In this document: piece after piece, positions 1 to 8,666 of the stretch
Position numbering within the stretch: the stretch's first letter is position 1
Layout of the letters: each line of letters opens with the position of its first letter
Assembly: GCA_027858555.1 (NCBI GenBank)
Contig: JAQICP010000172.1
Coordinates: 1-8,666, forward strand
DNA from: Vallitaleaceae bacterium
GTDB lineage: Bacteria > Bacillota > Clostridia > Lachnospirales > Vallitaleaceae
Direction: 5' to 3'
DNA: 8,666 nt
Translations under genes and position numbers: made by a program
Notes under the pieces: model-generated
What the model was told of the DNA's origin: nothing
Database searches by the model: none
Seen by the model: the letters and a program-made list of their open reading frames with translations, nothing else

Positions 1-2865
1 CTTATACTGGTATCTGCGATTACTAGTCTCGCTGGAAAAGTTTTCACAGACAATATGGCTTATCAGATGTCTGTGATCGTCTCTGACCGATGGGAACAAG
101 CACCTGCTGATATGACTAAGGAAGAATACCTAAAGTATATTGTAGATTCATTTCAAATGAGTTCTGTTGATGCCGAACAAGAAGACATCACTTTTGATGA
201 AGAGAAGTTAAATCTATACTTTGAAACAACACATAAATCTAATATTATGATGTTCCTTCCTAATCTGATTCAATATAATATATGGATGAAAGAGTCCAGC
301 CAAAACCCAGCATACTCTAATTATTTTGCAGATAAGATGGTTACAAATGACTCGCCTTTTTTAGAAAAACTTGTGTCACTTGTTTCTAACGAAAGTTCTG
401 TACCTGTATTTCAATCTGATTATTCGTCTATGCTATCCTTAGAACCGTCTGATACAGTCACTACAGATTCCTCAAATACTCCGAACGATACAATGGATAA
501 TTCTCCAGGCAATCTAGATAAACCTAGTGAAATTGGTCGTATCACCGTACGCCTTAATCCAAATTACCTGCTATACTTTTATGCCTTTATTCTATTCCTA
601 TCTTTTATAATATTAGGGATTAATAGTCTACTTATAAAAATAATTACCATGGCATTATCCAAAATCATCACAAGTCCAGTTGAAAGTGTTGCTACGCAAA
701 TGGTATCTCTTGCTGAAGGTGATATAGAAACCTCCATGAATACGGTTATCAATGTTAAAAACCCTGTTTTAGAAGTACAACAATTAATGGATTCAACCAA
801 TAGTATCATGTCTAAAATGAGCGAATATGCTGAAACTATGGAAGCTCAAAATGAAGAACTTGAGGCTCAGACTGATGAACTCGAAGCTCAGAACCTTGCC
901 TTAGAAGATAGAAGCCATAGTTTATCTTCCATCAATAATGCCTATTTAAGTAGAACCTTAAAGCTTCAAAACCTGTTAGATAATGTGGGGCAAGGTTTCT
1001 TAACTTTTGGCGCTGATTTATTAATCAATCCTGAGTATAGTCTTGAATGTGAAGAGATGATTTCTTGCCAAATAGAAGGTTCAATCAATGGTCATTCCAT
1101 CATAGAAACCCTTTTCTCCAACTTCTCTGATCAAGAATTCGTTTCAACCTTGTTGGAAAAAGTGTTTTCAGCAAACTTTGAACAAAAAGACCTGTATCTC
1201 AGTCTTTTGCCAGAAGAAATCGAATCCAATTGTCGTATCCTACATCTTGAATATAAAGTCGTATATGACGAAAATGGTGTCGATCAATTGCTGTTAATTA
1301 TGACCGACATTACGAAAACAAGATCCCTAGAAAAGCAGATGGACGAAGAACGTAACATTCTTAAAATGATTGTAAAGGTCTTACTAAATCGTAGTGAGTT
1401 CCTGACGATCATTGAAGATTACAAGATATTTGCTTCTTCTAATTTCACACAATTAGCAACTAACGGATACGAAGAAACATTGAGAAACATTCATACCCAT
1501 AAAGGTATTTTTAGCCAATACTACATGGATAGCACAACCAGGTATCTCAATGACCTTGAGATTGCATTATATGAAGACAATGACCCCATGGTTCTTAGTG
1601 ATCTACATTACGAAGAATTAGTAGCCGCTCTTGAATATGATTTGTCCATAATCGAAAGTTATGTTGGTAATGAGTTCTTATATGACGATACCAGTTACAC
1701 GATTAAAGATGAAAAAATTAGTGATATCGAAAATAAAATCAAAAATTTATTATCAAGTACTGAATATAATAAGATTATGCCCATCATACAAAGTATCCGA
1801 CACAAATCAGTTAAATCTTTACTGAGGACATATCCTGATTACACCATCAAACTTAGTGAACGCTTGAATAAATCCGTAAAATCCTTCGACATCGAAGGCG
1901 ATGAAGTTTATATAGATCCTACCGTATATAAAAAGGTATTCAAAACACTCGTTCATATATTCAGAAACAGTGTGGACCACGGTATAGAGACTTCTGATCG
2001 GAGATTCGAATCCGGTAAGCTACAGGCAGCCTCTATCGAATGCCAAGTTGAAGCACTTCCAGATGGATTTAAGATTATTATCAGTGATGATGGTTGTGGT
2101 ATCAATGCAGCGCATATACTAAAGAACGCCATTTCAAAAGGTATCGTTGCAAGTGATGACCACCTTACCACCGATGAGATTCACAACCTCATATTTGCTG
2201 ATGGCATAACAAGTCGGGATTCTGTAACGACACTTTCTGGAAGAGGTGTCGGTCTTGCGGCCGTAAGATATGCTGTTGAAGAATTAAATGGTTCAATAGA
2301 AGTTACTGCCACTGAGAATGTTGGCACGACTTTCACAATCACACTACCCTATATCACAGATTCTAACATTATATCTTTCACGCCAGAAAACCTATTACAA
2401 CATATTACAGTAGCAACCGAACGTTGCCTGGAGAGTATCAATATCAAGATTGACAATACACGACTCCAAAAAAGCAACCGCATTACACTTCAACGTGTAA
2501 GTGCCTTGATCAGTATAAAAGGCTCAATCGAGGCCATATTGATCATCAGTACGAACAAACCCATGGGTGTAAAGCTTGCAAAGGCTTTTATGCTTGAAGA
2601 CATAGAAGATAAGGATATCCTTAATTATATCGAAGATGTACTTGGTGAGATAACCAATACAATTCTCGGTAACGTGCTTGGCCTATTAGATGAAGAAGGT
2701 GTCTACTTGTCCATTGGCATACCTGCCGTCATATCAAATAAAGACGCTTATATCAAATATACCGAATCACAAATTGTATCATTGGTCTATGAAAACGGAC
2801 CAGACTCACTGAGCCTCAATTTATTAGTTATCGATAATGGCGAAGGATATAACTATAATCAATAG
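1..2865 (+). CDS. Membrane-bound CheA-like histidine kinase with C-terminal CheX-like phosphatase domain (5' partial)
   Basis: The frame is open to the left window edge, so the ATG at 55 is probably internal and the true start with the first membrane helix lies upstream; residues here count from that ATG. Visible order: extracytoplasmic domain (to ~165), membrane helix (~170-195), HAMP (~196-258, SPVESVATQMVSLAEGDIE), coiled coil (~259-290), PAS-like region (~300-425, ending MTDIT), CheA-type Hpt (~432-545; HTHKG with H480 as likely phospho-acceptor), P3-like helices (~555-605), CheA-type ATPase (N box HIFRNSVDHGIE 634-645, DDGCGI 678-683, SGRGVGL 728-734), then a CheX-like domain (~775-936) with GEITN, where E865 and N868 fit the ExxN phosphatase signature. 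Known of the families: CheA phosphorylates receivers from Hpt; CheX dephosphorylates CheY-P. Inferred: a receptor, kinase and phosphatase in one chain acting on the receiver encoded 17 nt downstream. No P2 or CheW-like P5 is seen, so coupling to chemoreceptor arrays looks unlikely. The ATPase and Hpt calls are firm; CheX and PAS are less certain. Confidence 0.9.
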   Translation, partial: LILVSAITSLAGKVFTDNMAYQMSVIVSDRWEQAPADMTKEEYLKYIVDSFQMSSVDAEQEDITFDEEKLNLYFETTHKSNIMMFLPNLIQYNIWMKESSQNPAYSNYFADKMVTNDSPFLEKLVSLVSNESSVPVFQSDYSSMLSLEPSDTVTTDSSNTPNDTMDNSPGNLDKPSEIGRITVRLNPNYLLYFYAFILFLSFIILGINSLLIKIITMALSKIITSPVESVATQMVSLAEGDIETSMNTVINVKNPVLEVQQLMDSTNSIMSKMSEYAETMEAQNEELEAQTDELEAQNLALEDRSHSLSSINNAYLSRTLKLQNLLDNVGQGFLTFGADLLINPEYSLECEEMISCQIEGSINGHSIIETLFSNFSDQEFVSTLLEKVFSANFEQKDLYLSLLPEEIESNCRILHLEYKVVYDENGVDQLLLIMTDITKTRSLEKQMDEERNILKMIVKVLLNRSEFLTIIEDYKIFASSNFTQLATNGYEETLRNIHTHKGIFSQYYMDSTTRYLNDLEIALYEDNDPMVLSDLHYEELVAALEYDLSIIESYVGNEFLYDDTSYTIKDEKISDIENKIKNLLSSTEYNKIMPIIQSIRHKSVKSLLRTYPDYTIKLSERLNKSVKSFDIEGDEVYIDPTVYKKVFKTLVHIFRNSVDHGIETSDRRFESGKLQAASIECQVEALPDGFKIIISDDGCGINAAHILKNAISKGIVASDDHLTTDEIHNLIFADGITSRDSVTTLSGRGVGLAAVRYAVEELNGSIEVTATENVGTTFTITLPYITDSNIISFTPENLLQHITVATERCLESINIKIDNTRLQKSNRITLQRVSALISIKGSIEAILIISTNKPMGVKLAKAFMLEDIEDKDILNYIEDVLGEITNTILGNVLGLLDEEGVYLSIGIPAVISNKDAYIKYTESQIVSLVYENGPDSLSLNLLVIDNGEGYNYNQ
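841..903 (+). repeat. Three 21-bp heptad-encoding repeats in the signalling coiled coil
   Basis: Three consecutive degenerate 21-bp units encode the heptads EAQNEEL, EAQTDEL and EAQNLAL just after the HAMP domain of the CheA-like kinase. The DNA units are alike but not identical, mostly differing at third positions, which suggests an old duplication kept in frame. They form part of the helical linker that carries the signal from HAMP to the PAS-like and Hpt regions. Confidence 0.7.
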
Positions 2866-2870
2866 ACCTT

Positions 2871-2877
2871 AAGGAGG
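2871..2877 (+). promoter_or_regulatory. Ribosome binding site of the receiver-STAS gene
   Basis: A full AAGGAGG lies 5 nt before the ATG at 2883, in the 17-nt gap after the kinase stop codon. It fixes the start and predicts strong translation of the receiver protein relative to the kinase. Confidence 0.9.
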
Positions 2878-2882
2878 TTATT

Positions 2883-3569
2883 ATGGCAAGAATATTAATT
2901 GTAGATGACTCAATTGTAATGAGAAAAAATCTAGCAACAATAATAAGACAAGCAGGTCACGTCATTGCCGGAGAAGCAAGCAATGGTAGACAAGCAGTCA
3001 CTCAATATGTGGATTTGAAACCAGATGTTGTAACTATGGACATCTCCATGCCAATCATGAGTGGCGTAGAGGCAGTTAAACAAATCATTAAGATTGACAG
3101 TAATGCAAAAATCATTATGATCAGTGCTGTCAATCAAAAGAAAATGGTATTTAATGCTATAAATAACGGAGCAAAACATTATGTGGTTAAACCAATTGAT
3201 GCAAAAAAAGTCATTAGCATCATCAATGAAGTGTTAAGTGAGGATGAACAATTAGCTGCCATTAGTGTCATTGATAGTCGCGATACCACACAAGGCTTCC
3301 AGATAGAAAATGTGGATGGTGCTTTTATCATTACATTCAATGCGCATATCGGGACTAAAGATCACAATTTTCTAGATATGGCAATCAGGGGGATCATGTT
3401 CATCAAACCTTTAACTGTGGTAATGGATTTTTCAAACCTACCCGATATTCACCCTACTGTTCTAGGTCCGATCATTAAATTAGCCAATGAAATAAAGGCT
3501 ATTGATGGCACTTTATCTTATAAAACAAGCAACGAAATAATCGCTTCGAAAATAGCCAATTGGGAGTAA
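2883..3569 (+). CDS. CheY-like receiver fused to a STAS-like domain
   Basis: A 228-residue soluble protein. Residues 1-120 are a complete receiver: acidic pair D8-D9, phospho-acceptor D53 (VVTMDISMP), S81 at the Thr/Ser switch position and K103 in VVKP. Residues ~128-228 resemble a STAS domain of the anti-sigma-factor-antagonist type, with a VVMDFSNLPDI strand and turn followed by HPTVLGPIIKL. Where SpoIIAA-like proteins have DSSGLG, this protein has HPTVLG, so the usual phosphorylatable Ser is replaced by Thr (T192) and the preceding Asp by His. It starts 17 nt after the CheA-like kinase and ends 3 nt before an HD-GYP gene, so it is probably the phosphorylation target of that kinase, with the STAS part as output through protein contact. 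There is no DNA-binding domain, so it is unlikely to be a direct transcription factor. The receiver call is firm; the STAS assignment rests on a pattern seen by eye. Confidence 0.9.
   Translation: MARILIVDDSIVMRKNLATIIRQAGHVIAGEASNGRQAVTQYVDLKPDVVTMDISMPIMSGVEAVKQIIKIDSNAKIIMISAVNQKKMVFNAINNGAKHYVVKPIDAKKVISIINEVLSEDEQLAAISVIDSRDTTQGFQIENVDGAFIITFNAHIGTKDHNFLDMAIRGIMFIKPLTVVMDFSNLPDIHPTVLGPIIKLANEIKAIDGTLSYKTSNEIIASKIANWE
3562..3566 (+). promoter_or_regulatory. Ribosome binding site within the preceding gene's end (coupled start)
   Basis: GGGAG lies in the last two sense codons (TGG GAG) of the receiver-STAS gene, 6 nt before the ATG at 3573. Because the stop codon and next start are only 3 nt apart, ribosomes finishing the first gene probably re-initiate on the second, keeping the two proteins in a fixed ratio. 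Confidence 0.75.
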
Positions 3570-3572
3570 TCC

Positions 3573-5084
3573 ATGGAAAAAATATTATTAGTTATTAATG
3601 ATGACAAGGTGAAAATGCTCACACTAGATATTCTCGAGACTCTTAATTTGGATATATACCTATCTAGTGCTACAAGTTTACTAACCAACATATATAAATA
3701 CCAACCAAAAGGTGTCATCATATATTATGACACCTTAGCTTATGATACCCTTGAATCAATTAGCTCTACCCTATCGGTCTCTTATATACCGACCATAGCC
3801 ATAGTTAATAATCCAGACTTATTAAAGCTACCTAACCCTTTGACAAATCTAACTACTATTTTGGTATCTAATCTGAAAATGGTTTTGCCAACTCTTGTGA
3901 GACAACTGTTGGTTTTCTCTAATAATTACAATGCACTAAGTATCGGTTATGATACTTTCACATTAATGAATGACGAATATAAAAAAGTCATGAATCATTT
4001 TTTGAATGCCACCCCAGAAGATGAAAACCGTATTATCGAAGCCTATTTCAAGATGATCTACACAGATATGCCTTTTCTTACTAATAGACCAAAAATAATC
4101 TGGATGCTTGAAAAGTTAGATGCTTATATATTATCAACATTGATTAGCGATGACAACCAGGATTCTGCTCTTTCTTACAAACAACTAATCCTTTATAATT
4201 CAAATGATTCTTATTTTGAACATTCTAAAGAAACTGGTTTTTACGTGAATCTAAACACACAGGAATTGTCCGATATAGAAGATTTGGCACAATTATTACC
4301 TGAAGAATTACTTGAAATCATCAATCCCGAACGAAATATAGCTGTCATATCAACTGATGACATCCTACTGCTTTGCTATGATTATTCTGAAAAAATCATA
4401 AATAGTGATATTGCTATCTTAAAATCAATTGCTGTTAAAATCGATATGATGAAAAATGTCAAACGCAAAATGAAAGATATTCACGAAGCTTTTACATACA
4501 CGATGAATGCACTTGCAAGAGCTGCAGAATCAAAAGATGACATCACTGGTCATCATATTAAAAGGGTCAATGATTTCAGTCGAGCCCTTGCTATTCAGAT
4601 GAACATGACAAGTGATTTTGTGGAAGATATAGAAATCGCTGCTCAGATGCACGACGTTGGCAAAATAACCATTCCTGAATCTATTCTTAATAAACCGGGT
4701 AGCCTTAGTGATGATGAATTCAAAATCATGGAAAATCACACCATTCACGGCGAGGAAATTATTGGCAAGTCAACATATCTTGGAATGGCCAAACGTATTG
4801 CCAGGTCACATCATGAAAAATATGATGGCACTGGCTATCCTGATGGCCTCATCGGTGATGAGATCCCAATAGAAGCTCGAATTGTAGCCTTAGCAGACAT
4901 ATATGACGCACTTAGGAGTCCCAGGTCATACAAGCCTGCCTTTACACATGAAAAAGCCTATGATATCATTGTGCAGGGAGATGGACGTGTTGAACCAAGC
5001 CATTTTGACCCACTGATCTTAGAAGCTTTCAAAAGTATTCACAAGAATTTCGCAATACTATATGATACTAATAAAGATATGTAG
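3573..5084 (+). CDS. HD-GYP c-di-GMP phosphodiesterase with degenerate N-terminal receiver
   Basis: A 503-residue cytoplasmic protein. Residues 1-~120 have the alternating hydrophobic strand pattern of a receiver (MEKILLV, then GVIIYYDTLA with D53 at the acceptor position), but the Mg-binding acidic pair is shifted or replaced (I8-N9), and the Thr/Ser switch and the Lys-Pro motif are not clear, so phosphorylation is doubtful. Residues ~125-295 match no domain I can name; the end (DDILLLCYDYSEK to KSIAVKID) is GAF-like. Residues ~305-495 are an HD-GYP domain with all key motifs: H327, H360-D361 in QMHDVGK, H389, HHEKYDGTGYP at 413-423 and D442 in ADIYDAL. Enzymes of this family hydrolyse c-di-GMP to pGpG or GMP using a metal centre. 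It is the last gene of the kinase/receiver-STAS operon, so its activity is probably set by those two proteins through contact rather than by its own receiver. The catalytic domain is certain; the control mode is inference. Confidence 0.93.
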   Translation: MEKILLVINDDKVKMLTLDILETLNLDIYLSSATSLLTNIYKYQPKGVIIYYDTLAYDTLESISSTLSVSYIPTIAIVNNPDLLKLPNPLTNLTTILVSNLKMVLPTLVRQLLVFSNNYNALSIGYDTFTLMNDEYKKVMNHFLNATPEDENRIIEAYFKMIYTDMPFLTNRPKIIWMLEKLDAYILSTLISDDNQDSALSYKQLILYNSNDSYFEHSKETGFYVNLNTQELSDIEDLAQLLPEELLEIINPERNIAVISTDDILLLCYDYSEKIINSDIAILKSIAVKIDMMKNVKRKMKDIHEAFTYTMNALARAAESKDDITGHHIKRVNDFSRALAIQMNMTSDFVEDIEIAAQMHDVGKITIPESILNKPGSLSDDEFKIMENHTIHGEEIIGKSTYLGMAKRIARSHHEKYDGTGYPDGLIGDEIPIEARIVALADIYDALRSPRSYKPAFTHEKAYDIIVQGDGRVEPSHFDPLILEAFKSIHKNFAILYDTNKDM

Positions 5085-5101
5085 ATTTTAATTGTAGTTT
5101 T

Positions 5102-5110
5102 TGTTATAAT
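5102..5110 (+). promoter_or_regulatory. Extended -10 promoter of the second HD-GYP gene
   Basis: TGTTATAAT is a perfect extended -10 element (TGnTATAAT), 36 nt before the ATG at 5147. No good -35 is seen: the hexamer 17 nt upstream, at 5082-5087, is TAGATT and overlaps the stop codon of the preceding gene. Extended -10 promoters often manage without a -35. Transcription would start near 5117, leaving a short leader of about 30 nt. Confidence 0.6.
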
Positions 5111-5122
5111 TACTAATCATAA
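5104..5122 (+). promoter_or_regulatory. Operator-like near-palindrome over the -10 box
   Basis: The 19-bp stretch TTATAATTACTAATCATAA is a near-perfect dyad centred on C5113, with eight matching pairs and one mismatched pair (A5108/C5118). It covers the -10 box and the predicted start site, the position expected of a repressor site. It is very AT-rich, so chance symmetry is possible, and no regulator gene is visible nearby. Confidence 0.3.
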
Positions 5123-5135
5123 TGTATAAAGGAAC

Positions 5136-5140
5136 AGGTG
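5136..5140 (+). promoter_or_regulatory. Ribosome binding site of the second HD-GYP gene
   Basis: AGGTG lies 6 nt before the ATG at 5147 and fits the AAGGAGGTG consensus. An AAGGA at 5129-5133 is a second match but sits 13 nt from the start, rather far. Either way the ATG at 5147 is supported as the start. Confidence 0.65.
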
Positions 5141-5146
5141 TAATAA

Positions 5147-6232
5147 ATGGCTGAACTCAATGTTAAACTCGATAAAATACAAAAAGGCATGATTGTCTCT
5201 CGAGATGTCTATACAGATGATGATTTGTTCCTAATTCCAGCAGATACAGTTATAAATGAAAATCATATCCTTAAGTTGGAATTATATCAGGTAGTTTCCA
5301 TTTATATATTCGAAGAAGTTATTGATCCCAGTGCTCCTAAAACCAAAAAAAAGGCTAATGTTGAAGCTAACCTGCCAATCACAAAGACTGCCAAATTCAT
5401 AGAGTTTGAGCACACTTACGAAGAACAAACAGAACAAATTGGTGATACCTATTTCCAGATTATTACAACCGGACTTGTTAATGCCGAAGCAATCACTAAA
5501 ATTGCCGATGACGTCATGCTAGACGTAAAAAACTCAGGTGATTTATTTTCATTTATGTGCCGTCTTCAAACGAAGGATGATGTTACTTATACACATGTTC
5601 TTAATGTATCTATTTTGGCTACCATATTTGGTAAGTGGCTACACCTTTCTGACCAAGATATAAAGAACCTAACCATCGCAGGTATGTTACATGATATCGG
5701 AAAAACCAAGATCTCAGATGATATCCTCAAAAAAACGTCACCACTTACACCTACCGAATACGAAGAAATGAAATTACATACTGTTTATGGTTATAAACTT
5801 ATTGCAGCAACTAATCTGGATTATGGCATCAAACAAGCCGTTTTGATGCATCATGAAAAGATGAATGGTTTTGGCTATCCTCTCGGAATCAGCTGGGATC
5901 AAGTACATAAATATACTAAAATAATAGGTATTGTTGATATATACGATGCCATGACTTCTGATAGACCACATAGAAAAAGAATGCATCCATTTCATGCTAT
6001 TAAGACACTAGAAGAAGAATGCTATGGCATTTTGGATACTGAATATCTTATGGTGTTTTTGCAACATATAGCAAATAATTACTTAGGTAACAGTGTCAGA
6101 CTGATAGATGGTCGTATTGGTAAAATTGTATTTATTCACCCTCAGACGCCTTCAAGACCATTAGTTGAAGTTGACGGTCAAGTCATTGATTTAGTTCAAC
6201 ATGATAATCTGACTATTGAAAGCTTCATATAA
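5147..6232 (+). CDS. HD-GYP domain protein, probable c-di-GMP phosphodiesterase
   Basis: A 361-residue soluble protein. Residues 1-~58 form a small N-terminal domain typical of clostridial HD-GYP proteins (VKLDKIQKGMIVSRDVY, then a strand ending VVSIYIFEE). A charged linker follows (~60-85). The HD-GYP domain spans ~125-310: H150, H182-D183 in MLHDIGK, H211, HHEKMNGFGYP at 235-245 and D264 in VDIYDAMTSDRP. The motif has Asn (N240) where the classic form has Asp; this form is known to me from other Firmicutes proteins, and the metal-binding His and Asp are all kept, so activity is likely. Residues ~315-361 are a short beta-rich tail (SVRLIDGRIGKIVFIHP) seen on relatives. It follows the kinase operon by 62 nt with its own extended -10 promoter, so it may be transcribed both alone and by read-through. 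A role in lowering c-di-GMP, and so in motility or surface behaviour, is inferred from the family. Confidence 0.92.
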   Translation: MAELNVKLDKIQKGMIVSRDVYTDDDLFLIPADTVINENHILKLELYQVVSIYIFEEVIDPSAPKTKKKANVEANLPITKTAKFIEFEHTYEEQTEQIGDTYFQIITTGLVNAEAITKIADDVMLDVKNSGDLFSFMCRLQTKDDVTYTHVLNVSILATIFGKWLHLSDQDIKNLTIAGMLHDIGKTKISDDILKKTSPLTPTEYEEMKLHTVYGYKLIAATNLDYGIKQAVLMHHEKMNGFGYPLGISWDQVHKYTKIIGIVDIYDAMTSDRPHRKRMHPFHAIKTLEEECYGILDTEYLMVFLQHIANNYLGNSVRLIDGRIGKIVFIHPQTPSRPLVEVDGQVIDLVQHDNLTIESFI

Positions 6233-6327
6233 TTGATTACCACTCTAGAATAAAACGCAATTAAGTGCGCGCCTTATCCCTTGAAGTGTCTTTCAATATG
6301 GGTACAATTTGTGTAGATCCAACAGAC

Positions 6328-8666
<2,339 letters not shown>

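Noticed and set aside
55..57. ATG as the start codon of the CheA-like kinase.
   Set aside because: The frame is open from base 1, the upstream residues (LILVSAITSLAG) look like the end of a membrane helix, and no ribosome binding site precedes the ATG.
1953..2171. Minus-strand reading frames of about 70-80 codons opposite the kinase and the other signalling genes.
   Set aside because: They lie wholly opposite well-supported genes with conserved motifs, lack ribosome binding sites and encode nothing recognisable.
6251..6270. Small hairpin (CGCA/TGCG) followed on the minus strand by TTTTATT, a possible terminator for the transglutaminase gene.
   Set aside because: The stem is only four pairs plus a wobble, with a six-base loop, too weak to call an intrinsic terminator; the U-run is also broken.
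6278..6302. Imperfect inverted repeat (CCCTTGAA with TTCAA-TAT-GGG) in the convergent gap.
   Set aside because: It has a three-base bulge, a short stem and no T-run on either side, so it is not supported as a terminator or operator.

Overview
The window looks like a chromosomal segment of a low-GC, Gram-positive-type anaerobe, probably Bacillota, class Clostridia. Grounds are the AT-rich coding sequence, strong AAGGAGG-type ribosome binding sites, a CheX-type phosphatase domain, several HD-GYP proteins, and a transglutaminase/DUF4129 membrane protein of the kind common in this phylum. A finer placement (for example around Vallitaleaceae/Lachnospirales) would be a guess. I see no mobile elements, RNA genes or CRISPR arrays. 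The longest gene-free stretch is only about 130 bp.

Left region (1-5084, + strand) holds a tight three-gene signalling operon. The first gene is cut by the left window edge. It encodes a membrane receptor-kinase with an extracytoplasmic domain, membrane segment, HAMP domain, coiled coil, PAS-like region, CheA-type Hpt, CheA-type ATPase and a C-terminal CheX-like domain where CheA normally carries its CheW-like P5 domain. It is followed after 17 nt by a CheY-like receiver fused to a STAS-like domain. Three nt further on comes a protein with a degenerate receiver, an unrecognised (perhaps GAF-like) middle and an intact HD-GYP c-di-GMP phosphodiesterase domain. The inferred flow is: external signal, CheA-like autophosphorylation, receiver-STAS (with dephosphorylation by the kinase's own CheX domain), then partner switching or contact with the HD-GYP enzyme, and altered c-di-GMP level.

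Middle (5085-6232, + strand): a perfect extended -10 promoter (TGTTATAAT), overlapped by an operator-like near-palindrome, drives a second, shorter HD-GYP protein. This probably lets it be expressed apart from the operon.

Right region (6233-8666): a convergent intergenic gap ends in ten perfect TCAA tetranucleotide repeats that run into the stop codon of a minus-strand gene. That gene is cut by the right window edge. It encodes a multi-pass membrane transglutaminase-like protein (TgpA/DUF3488 type with C-terminal DUF4129). A 12-bp in-frame tandem repeat sits inside its catalytic domain. It is probably unrelated in function to the signalling genes.
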